Source of the DNA: Chryseobacterium sp. C-71
GTDB lineage: Bacteria; Bacteroidota; Bacteroidia; Flavobacteriales; Weeksellaceae
Assembly: GCF_020911865.1 (NCBI RefSeq)
Contig: NZ_CP087131.1
Location: 2,976,001-3,040,000 of the forward strand
DNA length: 64,000 nucleotides
Direction: 5' to 3'
Positions 35,501 to 43,644 of this stretch are shown here, piece by piece. Both the position numbers and the translations under genes were made by a program. Under the pieces are notes generated by a model. That model made no database searches. It worked only from the letters and a program-made list of their open reading frames with translations, and was not told the DNA's origin. How positions within the stretch are numbered: position 1 is the first letter of the stretch; each line of letters begins with the position of its first letter.

Positions 35501-36532
35501 ACCTGAGTTCGGGATAAGAATACAAAATAAATTTGCAATAAAAAGCAATAATTCGTATATTCAAGTATCTAACATTCAAATATTTAAACGAACTATTGCT
35601 TATGATTTTGAAAGACCAAATTACAAATATTTTTGTACAAGTTGATGATTTCTGTAAAGAATTTGATTTCCAAATCAAACACATGAAATTTCAGGCGCTC
35701 GGCGACCAAAAGAAGAGAAGAAACAGAAGATCTATGATGTCGGATTCTGAAATTATTACGATTATGATTGGTTTTCATCTGGGTGCACACAAAACATTTA
35801 AGCATTATTATCAGGAAATAGTTTGTGGTTATTGGAATAATTTGTTTCCCAAAGCCCTTTCCTACAATAGATTTATAGAACTTCAGCAAAGAAGCTTTGT
35901 GGTTTTTGCCTTATTTTTGAAAGAAAAATGTCTGGGTAAATGTACTGGAATCAGCTTTATGGACAGCACAACTTTGAAAGTTTGCAGAAACCAAAGGATT
36001 CACAATCACAAAGTTTTCAAAGGTTTGGCAGAGCGAGGAAAATCTTCGATGGGTTGGTTTTATGGGTTTAAACTGCATTTGGTTTGTAATGAAAAGGGAG
36101 AACTTTTATCCTTTTATATAACGAAAGGAAATATTGATGACAGAAACCCAAAGCATATCAAAAAAATGACGCAGCAGCTTTTTGGAAAACTATTTGCCGA
36201 TAAAGGATATCTTTCCAAGGCTCTTTGGGAAATGCTTTTTGCTGATGGAATCCAGCTTTTTACTAAACTTCGTAAGAATATGAAGAATCATATTATGAAA
36301 ATGGAAGACAAAATTTTGCTCCGAAAAAGAGCCATCATTGAAACGATCAATGATGAATTAAAGAACCATTGTCAAGTGGAACATACTCGCCACAGAAGTG
36401 TTAGTAATTTTATGATGAATATTTTGGGGAGCTTAACTGCTTATTGTTTCTTCCCCAAAAAACCATCATTAAACTTAAAAAAAGTAAATGATGGTCAATT
36501 GTTTTTAAATTTTGCTTAAACCGAACTCAGGT
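35501..36532 (+). mobile_element. IS982-family insertion sequence, complete
   Basis: A 1032-base element bounded by inverted repeats ACCTGAGTTCGGGATAA (35501-35517) and, on the other strand at 36516-36532, ACCTGAGTTCGGTTTAA, 15 of 17 bases identical. A 6-base direct repeat TAAATA flanks it (35495-35500 and 36533-36538) as a target-site duplication. It carries one transposase gene with all catalytic residues. The insertion point is one base past the ferritin terminator stem, between ferritin and a minus-strand outer-membrane protein gene. It looks recent because the ends, the duplication and the gene are intact. Confidence 0.95.
35602..36519 (+). CDS. IS982 family transposase
   Basis: A 305-residue DDE transposase. 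The family's N-terminal segment MSDSEIITIMIGFHLGAHKTFKHYY is followed by the first catalytic Asp121 in SFMDSTTLKVC, the second Asp200 in LFADKGYLSK and Glu247 in RAIIETINDELK, where the helix also has the expected basic residues. The ATG at 35602 is preferred to a TTG two codons before. The gene fills the element between the inverted repeats and shows no truncation, so it is probably active. Confidence 0.93.
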   Translation: MILKDQITNIFVQVDDFCKEFDFQIKHMKFQALGDQKKRRNRRSMMSDSEIITIMIGFHLGAHKTFKHYYQEIVCGYWNNLFPKALSYNRFIELQQRSFVVFALFLKEKCLGKCTGISFMDSTTLKVCRNQRIHNHKVFKGLAERGKSSMGWFYGFKLHLVCNEKGELLSFYITKGNIDDRNPKHIKKMTQQLFGKLFADKGYLSKALWEMLFADGIQLFTKLRKNMKNHIMKMEDKILLRKRAIIETINDELKNHCQVEHTRHRSVSNFMMNILGSLTAYCFFPKKPSLNLKKVNDGQLFLNFA

Positions 36533-36556
36533 TAAATAAGTAATGTATTATTCGAA

Positions 36557-37129
36557 TTAGAAATAATATGTTACCCCAATCCTATAAACGTCTCTTTTAG
36601 CTTCATAATATGTTAAAACTAATTGATCAAACTGTTTTGTAAAGCCTTTTGAAATTGTACCTTCTATAGTAAAATGATTAGATATTTTATAATCTACCCC
36701 GATATCTCCACTGACTCCGAATCTTTTCCTGAAATAATAAAAATTATTATATTGTTCATCAGGAATATAGTTTAGTTTGGGACCAACAAGTATTGAGAAT
36801 TTATTATAAAAGTTATATTTAAAATAGATTGGTAATTCAATAAAAGTAACAGATTCTGTAAATGAAACTGTAGGTGTTACTTGTATATAAGATTTTGGTG
36901 AAATCTGTTTCTCTATTAAAAAACCTCCGTAAGCTTCATCAATAATACCGCTGAGGTAGCCTGATGGATTTCCATATTCGTCAATGGCATTGATATTAGA
37001 GTAGTTCCAGCCGGCTTTTATACCAAATTTTAAGGGATAGTTTTGCGAATTGATAAAAATTGGAATACAATAAAGGAACATAAAAAATGGTAACTTCCTA
37101 ATTTTAATACTAGAATCTGAGAAAATCAT
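36557..37129 (-). CDS. Outer-membrane beta-barrel protein (porin-like)
   Basis: A 190-residue protein with an N-terminal hydrophobic signal (KLPFFMFLYCIPIFINSQ) and alternating strands for the rest: YPLKFGIKAGWNYSNI, SYIQVTPTVSFTESVTFIELPIYFKYNFY and FTIEGTISKGFTK, ending VYRIGVTYYF. The aromatic final residue and glycine-rich first strand are those of the small OmpA/OmpW-like outer-membrane barrels called PorT-like or OMP_b-brl in Bacteroidota. The gene is A/T-rich and lies between the IS982 element and the AddA-like gene. Its cargo is unknown. Confidence 0.75.
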   Translation of the reverse strand: MIFSDSSIKIRKLPFFMFLYCIPIFINSQNYPLKFGIKAGWNYSNINAIDEYGNPSGYLSGIIDEAYGGFLIEKQISPKSYIQVTPTVSFTESVTFIELPIYFKYNFYNKFSILVGPKLNYIPDEQYNNFYYFRKRFGVSGDIGVDYKISNHFTIEGTISKGFTKQFDQLVLTYYEAKRDVYRIGVTYYF

Positions 37130-37224
37130 GTTGAATTTTTTTAAATCATCGTGTTCAATGTTTCGAAATTACAAAATATCAAGTAAGATAGGAAAATATG
37201 TTCAGTTTTTATTCATTTCATGCT

Positions 37225-40200
37225 CTACAAATAAATCAATTGAGTTTTTAAAACTTTCATTCCCAAACTCTCAAGCACAGCTTTATACCTTTCCAGCTGT
37301 TTTTCGTTCTTTTCAGATTCTTGTCCGGTTTTAAAATCTACAATAATACAACCTTCGTCGCCTTTCAAAATACGGTCAGGACGGTAAATCTTACTAATTC
37401 CTCTTTCAGAAATCATAATGTCCTTTTCGTTAATCACTTCCCATTTTTCATCAAAAAATTCAGAGTGTTTTGTGATAATTTCTTTTAAAGCGAGGTGAAT
37501 CTCTTCCTTTTCCTCCAAAGTGATCTGTCCTTCCAAAGTGTAAGATTCCAAGACTTTTTCGATGTCTTTTTCAGTATTTATTTTTGATAAAAGTTCGTGG
37601 ACAAAAATTCCGGTTCGCACTTTTTTATTTCTTTCCTGATAAGTTTTTGATGGCGTTGCAATTTTTATTGAAGTGCTTTTTTCATGTTTGCTATTCAGGT
37701 TTTCTATGTCTTTAGTTTTGTACGTTGAAGTTTTGTGTTTGGTGTGTTTCAACAGCATTTCAGGCTTTGTTTCGTACAAATCAAACTCATCGAGATTCTC
37801 CGTGTTTTTAGATTGAATAAATTCTAAAATCTCCAGATTATTCGAGGTTTTATTGGCTTTTTGAAGATAAAAGAAAAGTTGTTCTACAGGTCTTGTAGTC
37901 GCAACATATTGCAGGCAAAGTCGGTCAACGAAATTTTTGTAGGAATTAATTTTATTAAATTTCTCAATTTCCGGATCGTAAGCTTCAAGATTTTTGTTAA
38001 ACTGATTAATGTTCACTGACTTCAAGGCTTCATCGTCGTCTGTATCAAACCAATTATTGAACTGACTGTCAGAATTTTTATTTTCCAAAGGAATGAAAAC
38101 CACAGGAAACTCCAGACCTTTTGCTTTATGAATGGTCATAATCTGAATGGCATCAATGTTTTCAGAAGCCTGAATAGTGTGTTTTGAAGCTTCTTCATCC
38201 CAATATTTCAAAAATTCTTTTGTGCTTGCTCCGGCATTTTGAGTGAAATTGAAAAGCATTTCAAGGAAATTTAAGAGAAAATCGGTTTCCTTATTTTCAA
38301 CTGCAAATTCGTTGATGTAATATTCAACAAAATTGTAGAGATTAAATTTTGGGAAATTATCCTGTTTCAGTTTTAAAGCATATTTGTTTTGAATAAATTC
38401 TAAAATTTCTTCGTGAGTATTGATCCCAAGAATTTCTTTAATATCTAAACTGAAATCATTCATCGTAATTCTGCCCAAACGGTTCAGATAAAACATCAAC
38501 ATAATCAGATGAGGTTTGTTTTTTGGGTTGGTTTCCCATCTTAAAAACTGAATGACTGCCTGCAAAGTATTTGATAATTCTAACGTCAAACCTTTATCAG
38601 AAATCGTTTTGATATTTGTTTCTTCACCTCGATAATTGACTTTTAAATTTCCCAATTTCTGCGAATAACTGAAAATATCAAAGTTGCCACGGCAAAGAAT
38701 CGTGATGTCTGAAAATCTGAATCCGTTATTGAGACATTCCTGAATATCTTTCTGCATTTTCTCAGAAACATCATTGTAAAAATCTTCTTTCGTAAGGTTT
38801 TCAATTAAACTAACTTTTACACGACCCTCGATTTTAGATTTTGAATTCTGCTCAGCATCAACTCCGAAAATATTTTTATGCTCTTCTTCTAAATCGATTG
38901 AGTGAAATTGATAAAGCTCATTATTAAACTGAACGATATTCTTCGCACTTCGCCAATTGTCCTTTAAGACTAATAATTCAGCTTCTTTAGGAGAAATTTC
39001 TTTTTTATTGATAATATCAAGCATTAATTTACTTTCTCCACCTCTGAAACGGTAAATACTCTGTTTCGGGTCGCCAACCAATGTGAAAGAAGTGTTTTCT
39101 GTCGAAACACTGTGATCTCTCAACGGCATGAAGTTCTGCCACTGCAACTCGGAGGTATCCTGAAATTCATCAAAGAAATAATGCTGAAACTGGGAACCTA
39201 CTTTTTCATAAATAAAAGCTGACGGTTCATTCTTTAGATTTTCGTTGATGAGGATGTTGAATTTTGATAGGAGTACCAAATCATTTTCATCTTCAATCTT
39301 TTTCAGCTCATCCTGAATGTCTTTATTAACTTTTAAAGGAAGCAAAGCCGACAGAATCTTCTCTTTTTTTTGAGTTTCAATAAATAGGAGAATCAGCTGT
39401 ATTCTGTTTTCTAAAAGCTGCTCGAGAATCTCAAAAATCTCTGACTCTTTATGTTTTGATTTTGCTGCCGCTCCTTTTTTAATATTGTTTAAAGCACTTT
39501 CTTCATGTGTAGGAAATGGAAATCCAGGTCTTTTTTTGTTATAGAAATCTATAATTTTAGTGAAAAATCCGCCAATACCATTTTTGCCTTGAGAAAAATC
39601 TTCAACTTCAATATTTCTTGATTTAAAAAGTTCAATCGATTGGGTCGCAATTTCTACTGAACGTTTTTTGTTAGCAACAATTTCTTTTCGAAGCGTATTT
39701 TTAATGTCTTCGTATTTGCTGTCGTCGAAGCTTTTGTTGTTTTTAAGATGTTCGTAATGAATGTCTTTTACAAATTCTTTTGCAGAATCGTAAAGGTTTT
39801 TATTTAAATTAATTCGCTCATTATTCTCAAGACTGTAATCCACATAATCCATGAATGAGTTTGAAATGCTGTCGTTTTCCCCAATCTGGTCGAGCATTTT
39901 GTCAACCGCTTCAATCAGAAAAGGCTCTGCATCAATCTCAAGATTAAAATTTTTAGCCAAACCTAATTCATAAGAAAAGCTTCGGACCAGCCGAGAATTA
40001 AAACGGTCGATCGTTCCGATATTTAAAGTGGAATAGTTATGAAGAACGTAATCCAATAGTTTTTTTGATCTGAAATGAAGTTCATCAATCGTAATTTTTA
40101 TGCCTTCACTTTCAAAAGCGGTCTGAATATTTTTTAAATCTGCATTCTCAGTATAATTGTCTGCTGTAAAATTTCCCAGCCACGACAAAATTCTTTCTTT

Positions 40201-40362
40201 CATCTCATTCGCTGCTTTGTTGGTGAACGTCAACGCCAAAATATTACGAATAGAATGCTGCTGATTGGGATATCGCAGACAAATCATCAGAAGCCTCTGC
40301 ACGAGTGCATAGGTTTTCCCGGAGCCAGCAGAGGCATTGATGACCGTATAAGAATTGTTCAT
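37225..40362 (-). CDS. AddA/RecB-like UvrD helicase-nuclease
   Basis: A 1045-residue superfamily I helicase with a C-terminal nuclease. Walker A is ASAGSGKT at residues 10-17 from the ATG at 40362. Motif Ia is ILALTFTNKAANEMKERI. Motif II is HYFFDEFQDTSELQW. Motif III is LVGDPKQSIYRFRGGE. Later motifs include QIMTIHKAKGLEFPVVFIPL and LQYVATTRPVEQLFF. The last 120 residues hold a PD-(D/E)XK nuclease (YRPDRILKGDEG and IIVDFKTGQESEKNEKQLERY). This is the AddA-like subunit of double-strand break repair and exonuclease complexes. No AddB-like partner is visible in the window. A TTG start 8 codons earlier is possible. Confidence 0.9.
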   Translation of the reverse strand: MNNSYTVINASAGSGKTYALVQRLLMICLRYPNQQHSIRNILALTFTNKAANEMKERILSWLGNFTADNYTENADLKNIQTAFESEGIKITIDELHFRSKKLLDYVLHNYSTLNIGTIDRFNSRLVRSFSYELGLAKNFNLEIDAEPFLIEAVDKMLDQIGENDSISNSFMDYVDYSLENNERINLNKNLYDSAKEFVKDIHYEHLKNNKSFDDSKYEDIKNTLRKEIVANKKRSVEIATQSIELFKSRNIEVEDFSQGKNGIGGFFTKIIDFYNKKRPGFPFPTHEESALNNIKKGAAAKSKHKESEIFEILEQLLENRIQLILLFIETQKKEKILSALLPLKVNKDIQDELKKIEDENDLVLLSKFNILINENLKNEPSAFIYEKVGSQFQHYFFDEFQDTSELQWQNFMPLRDHSVSTENTSFTLVGDPKQSIYRFRGGESKLMLDIINKKEISPKEAELLVLKDNWRSAKNIVQFNNELYQFHSIDLEEEHKNIFGVDAEQNSKSKIEGRVKVSLIENLTKEDFYNDVSEKMQKDIQECLNNGFRFSDITILCRGNFDIFSYSQKLGNLKVNYRGEETNIKTISDKGLTLELSNTLQAVIQFLRWETNPKNKPHLIMLMFYLNRLGRITMNDFSLDIKEILGINTHEEILEFIQNKYALKLKQDNFPKFNLYNFVEYYINEFAVENKETDFLLNFLEMLFNFTQNAGASTKEFLKYWDEEASKHTIQASENIDAIQIMTIHKAKGLEFPVVFIPLENKNSDSQFNNWFDTDDDEALKSVNINQFNKNLEAYDPEIEKFNKINSYKNFVDRLCLQYVATTRPVEQLFFYLQKANKTSNNLEILEFIQSKNTENLDEFDLYETKPEMLLKHTKHKTSTYKTKDIENLNSKHEKSTSIKIATPSKTYQERNKKVRTGIFVHELLSKINTEKDIEKVLESYTLEGQITLEEKEEIHLALKEIITKHSEFFDEKWEVINEKDIMISERGISKIYRPDRILKGDEGCIIVDFKTGQESEKNEKQLERYKAVLESLGMKVLKTQLIYL

Positions 40363-40517
40363 GTTTTGCAGAGATTGAGTCTGCAATTTAATTAAAATAT
40401 AAATGAAATTTTAACAATTAAAGATCGGTTTTTAACAGTTTCAAAAAGAAAAATTCAAAAAATAATACTAAAAGAGTTAACGGTGGTTAAACTTCTGAAA
40501 TTCAATAAAAATTACTT

Positions 40518-40525
40518 TAGTTTTG
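40518..40525 (+). promoter_or_regulatory. -7 promoter box of the paralogous secreted-protein cluster
   Basis: TAGTTTTG matches TAnnTTTG, 19 bases before the GTG start of the first gene. It lies in the 182-base gap between this cluster and the divergent AddA-like gene. A -33 TTG is not clear. Confidence 0.4.
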
Positions 40526-40544
40526 CTCTATAAAACAATAATCT

Positions 40545-41291
40545 GTGAAATTAAAATTACTCTTTATCTTATCCTTATTTTTCTTTGTCAGCATCAATGC
40601 CCAGGAATATATTTTTGGGAAGGTGACTTCCGAAGAAAATATAGAAATGCCTGACGTTACGGTCATCAACATCAGAACAGATGAGAGTGTAGAGACCAAT
40701 CGAGACGGACATTTTATGATTTCGGGAAGGCAAGGCGATAATCTCCGTTTCATCAAAATCGGTTATGACAGGGTTAATACCAGTGTTACCAAAGAAAATA
40801 TTGCTTCACCCATCAATATTAAGTTGACAAGATCTGCACAGCTGATTGATGAAGTTGAAATTAAAAAAGCTCTGACCGGGGATTTGAAAATCGATACGAA
40901 GACTTTAAATCCGCCAAGAAAAGTTGAGAAACTAAAAAAAGATCTGGCGATTTACATAAAGCAAAAATCTGACCCGAGAATTCTTGCTGCTAGACCCGGC
41001 GAGTTTGTACAGCCAAAAGGACAAGGCTTTGCAATCGGGAAAGTGAAAGATAAATGGGACGATATCGATTTTATGAATTATTTGGTAAGTGCTTTGGGTT
41101 ATCAGTATTTTAATGATTTAAAAATAGAAAGTTCTCAGGTTCAGCATTTCATTGGCTATGTATTGGCTGGCGGTTTTGAACGAAGAAATATTTTAAAATA
41201 TGGTTATGTCAGTGATGCCGATTTGATGAGATTTCAGCGCGCCGTCTTAATGAGAATTTCTACTTATAAATCCCCACAAGCACAAAAATAG
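40545..41291 (+). CDS. Carboxypeptidase-regulatory-like domain protein, paralogue 1
   Basis: A 248-residue exported protein starting with GTG. Signal peptide KLKLLFILSLFFFVSINAQ is followed by a CarboxypepD_reg-like beta-sandwich (residues about 20-95: EYIFGKVTSEENIEMPDVTVI, RDGHFMISGRQGDNLRFIKIGYD). The C-terminal half starts with the block ALTGDLKIDTKTLNPPRKVEKLKKDL that recurs in the next two proteins, and ends in a helical region. No TonB-dependent barrel or plug follows, so this is a stand-alone secreted or outer-membrane-associated protein. Function unknown. Confidence 0.75.
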   Translation: MKLKLLFILSLFFFVSINAQEYIFGKVTSEENIEMPDVTVINIRTDESVETNRDGHFMISGRQGDNLRFIKIGYDRVNTSVTKENIASPINIKLTRSAQLIDEVEIKKALTGDLKIDTKTLNPPRKVEKLKKDLAIYIKQKSDPRILAARPGEFVQPKGQGFAIGKVKDKWDDIDFMNYLVSALGYQYFNDLKIESSQVQHFIGYVLAGGFERRNILKYGYVSDADLMRFQRAVLMRISTYKSPQAQK

Positions 41292-41297
41292 AAGGTG

Positions 41298-42095
41298 ATG
41301 AAATCATATTTTTTTAAAATATTTTTTTTGATTCTTACTCTCTTTGTTTTTAATAATTTTTTCTCACAACAGAAAATTTCAGGGAAAATCATCAGCGAAA
41401 ATGATATGGTCATTACCAATGTTTTGGTAGTCAATATTTCTAATGATAAAAAAACGTACAGTGATGCTGCCGGAAATTTTGAAATTGAAGCTTCTTTAAA
41501 TGACGAGATCAGATTTTCAAAAACAGGATATGAGAGATCTTCAAAACGTATTTTTGATTATAATTCCCCATTAAATGTTGTTCTAATTAGAATCCCGGAA
41601 GAGATAAAAGAAGTTGAAATTCTAAATCTTACAGGAGATTTAAATAAAGATTCTAAAAAGCTTGCTAAAGAAGATAAAGTTGCAAGATTGCAAAAAGATA
41701 TTGGTCTTCCAAGACCTCCTGAAGTCGCGAGAGAAAAAGCTCCTGAACTTTCAGATGCATTTGTGATTGGTTTTCCGGTTGCGGCGATTAATATTGATGC
41801 TTTGTACAAAGTAATCAATGGAGATGCCCGCAGAATGAAGACTGTATATAAATATGAAGACCTGCAAAGGCATATGAAATGGGTGGTAAGCAGGCTTGAT
41901 GCTGAATATTTTGTGAGTTTAGGAATTCCTGAAGAGCGAATCAGAGAGTTTTTAGAATTCGCTTTTCTCGAAAATCCAAGATCATTAGATTTTGTGAAAT
42001 CCAAGAATATTAATGGGACAATTTTCGAAATTGAAAAAGTAATTCCCAAATTTAATGAAAGAATGAAATCTCAAACAAAAAATATTGCCAAGTGA
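41298..42095 (+). CDS. Carboxypeptidase-regulatory-like domain protein, paralogue 2
   Basis: A 265-residue exported paralogue of its neighbours. Signal peptide FFKIFFLILTLFVFNNFFSQ. Domain residues about 20-95 begin QQKISGKIISENDMVITNVL and include AAGNFEIEASLNDEIRFSKTGY. The shared block follows as NLTGDLNKDSKKLAKEDKVARLQKD. The C-terminal helical region (VVSRLDAEYFVSLGIPEERIREFLEFAFL) matches the equivalent segments of the other two. It starts at the ATG at 41298, a few bases after paralogue 1, and its stop overlaps the GTG start of paralogue 3, so all three are one transcript. Confidence 0.75.
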   Translation: MKSYFFKIFFLILTLFVFNNFFSQQKISGKIISENDMVITNVLVVNISNDKKTYSDAAGNFEIEASLNDEIRFSKTGYERSSKRIFDYNSPLNVVLIRIPEEIKEVEILNLTGDLNKDSKKLAKEDKVARLQKDIGLPRPPEVAREKAPELSDAFVIGFPVAAINIDALYKVINGDARRMKTVYKYEDLQRHMKWVVSRLDAEYFVSLGIPEERIREFLEFAFLENPRSLDFVKSKNINGTIFEIEKVIPKFNERMKSQTKNIAK

Positions 42096-42892
42096 AAACC
42101 AAAAGTCTAATCATTGTTTTTTATTTCATTGTTGCTCAAATATTCGGGCAGCAAAAAGTTTCCGGCAAAATTACGGACGATCAACAGTTGGGTTTAAATG
42201 CAGTTTTAGTTTTAAATGTTACTAAAAATATCCGTTCAGCAAGTGATGTTTCAGGAAATTTCACGATTGAATCTGATGAGAATGATGAACTACGATTTAT
42301 AAAAGAAAGCTATTACAGAACGGATAAAATCATCAAAAAAGAGAGTTTTTATACTCCAATGAATGTGGTTCTTTTAAGAGTTGAAACGTTAATTCCTGAA
42401 GTGAAAATTGAATACAAACCAAGCGGGAATTTAGAAAGAGATAATAAGTATATGAGTGATTCGAGGAAAGTAGCGAAGTTGAAATCCTCAATGGAAGAAT
42501 ATATAAAAACTCCAATGTCAGTTCCAATTCCGAAGAATGAAGTTCCAAAAACATTTCAAGGTCATGATTTTAATGCAGGGCAGGTTAATGTGATTAAAGT
42601 GATCGGCGAAGCGGTACGTTTAATCAAAAAAGCATCGGCTCCCAAAATTACGGCACCAACTTTTGGTGAAACTCAGGATTTTTTAAGTAGAGTGAAAAAA
42701 GAAATCGACTTAACTTTTCTTACAAAATATGGTATGAATGAAGAAGGAATTGATCATTTTCTCTACTACGCTGAAAGAGTAAATCATCTTTCAAAAAGAT
42801 TTAGAAAAACCTTCAAACCTTTGGAAATAGAATATGAATTAAAAACAGCATTTGTAGAATATTCTAAGCTGAATAAATTAAGCGGAGAGTAG
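42092..42892 (+). CDS. Carboxypeptidase-regulatory-like domain protein, paralogue 3
   Basis: A 266-residue exported paralogue starting with GTG inside the TGA-overlapping end of paralogue 2 (GTGA). Signal peptide KSLIIVFYFIVAQIFGQ, then QQKVSGKITDDQQLGLNAVLVL and SGNFTIESDENDELRFIKESY. The shared block reads KPSGNLERDNKYMSDSRKVAKLKSSMEEYI, and the C-terminal helical part contains KKEIDLTFLTKYGMNEEGIDHFLYYAE. The set of three in tandem points to duplication and divergence, perhaps to handle different partners. Convergent GNAT gene follows within 15 bases. Confidence 0.75.
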   Translation: MKTKSLIIVFYFIVAQIFGQQKVSGKITDDQQLGLNAVLVLNVTKNIRSASDVSGNFTIESDENDELRFIKESYYRTDKIIKKESFYTPMNVVLLRVETLIPEVKIEYKPSGNLERDNKYMSDSRKVAKLKSSMEEYIKTPMSVPIPKNEVPKTFQGHDFNAGQVNVIKVIGEAVRLIKKASAPKITAPTFGETQDFLSRVKKEIDLTFLTKYGMNEEGIDHFLYYAERVNHLSKRFRKTFKPLEIEYELKTAFVEYSKLNKLSGE

Positions 42893-42907
42893 CAAAGTTA
42901 ATCACAA

Positions 42908-43420
42908 TTAATGATAAACAACATCATAAATTTCATCTTTCACTTCATCGAGATTTTCCGGATGATAGTTGGATAAAAGCCACAGCTCAAGCGGTTTTTT
43001 ACCTTCACCATAACTTGGCTGAATATACATTTCGTCTATCAAACTTAAGCCATTTCTTTGGTAAAACGAAAAACGTCGTTTAGAATCTTCGTTCAAATGC
43101 TCAGGCTCGATTTCCAGAATAATTCTCGGATGATTTTTAAATAAATAATCGGTGATTTGCGAACCTAGTTTTTGATTTCTAAACTCCACAAAAACTTCAA
43201 AATGTTCTACGAACAGATGATTCTTCAGTTTCCAAAGTATGAGATAACCAATGTTATCAGCTTCATTGAGAACTGAAATTACCTTAACCTGTGGATGTTC
43301 AAATAAACGCACAAACTTGTACCAATCACGTCTTTCATCTTCAGGAAAACTTGAAGCATAAGAGTTGTAAATCTGTTGTACGCGGTAATCGTCAGGCGAA
43401 GTAATTTGTAAAAATTCCAT
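42908..43420 (-). CDS. GNAT family N-acetyltransferase
   Basis: A 170-residue protein with the GNAT fold pattern: an N-terminal FLQITSPDDYRVQQIYNSYASSFPEDERRDW, then ISVLNEADNIGYLILWKLKNHLFVEHFEVFVEFRNQKLGSQITDYLF, where RNQKLGSQ is the acetyl-CoA pyrophosphate loop, and IILEIEPEHLNEDSKRRFSFYQRNGLSL near the end with the conserved FYxxxGL. The acceptor is unknown. It starts 3 bases after the PspC gene, in a minus-strand run with DUF2851. Confidence 0.85.
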   Translation of the reverse strand: MEFLQITSPDDYRVQQIYNSYASSFPEDERRDWYKFVRLFEHPQVKVISVLNEADNIGYLILWKLKNHLFVEHFEVFVEFRNQKLGSQITDYLFKNHPRIILEIEPEHLNEDSKRRFSFYQRNGLSLIDEMYIQPSYGEGKKPLELWLLSNYHPENLDEVKDEIYDVVYH

Positions 43421-43422
43421 AA

Positions 43423-43644
43423 TTATAAATCAAAAACACTTGGTCTTCTTGTGATAAAAATATCTTTGATCCAAAGCGTGAAAGCCAGCCCAAGGTAGAT
43501 TAAAAAGAAAAATCCTGCCGTCGCAAAAGTAGAGTAGATGAAGAAAACCCGCAGTTTAGAAACTGGAATTCCTAATTTGGCACCCATTCTCGTGAGTACT
43601 CCAAACCATTCTCTTTCCATCTTGTGACGAAGATTATCAAACAT
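43423..43644 (-). CDS. PspC family protein
   Basis: A 73-residue single-domain protein resembling the PspC family (phage-shock-protein C-like). REWFGVLTRMGAKLGIPVSKLRVFFIYST is the amphipathic part and FATAGFFFLIYLGLAFTLWI is the membrane helix, followed by a short tail (FITRRPSVFDL). It is much shorter than multi-domain PspC proteins, but typical for small PspC-like proteins of Flavobacteriia. Its start overlaps the end of the DUF2851 gene by 8 bases, so translation is likely coupled. Confidence 0.8.
   Translation of the reverse strand: MFDNLRHKMEREWFGVLTRMGAKLGIPVSKLRVFFIYSTFATAGFFFLIYLGLAFTLWIKDIFITRRPSVFDL

Noticed and set aside
40545..42892. TonB-dependent receptor or SusC-like genes
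   Set aside because: The CarboxypepD_reg-like domain is typical of their N-termini, but each protein stops at about 250-266 residues with no plug or barrel.
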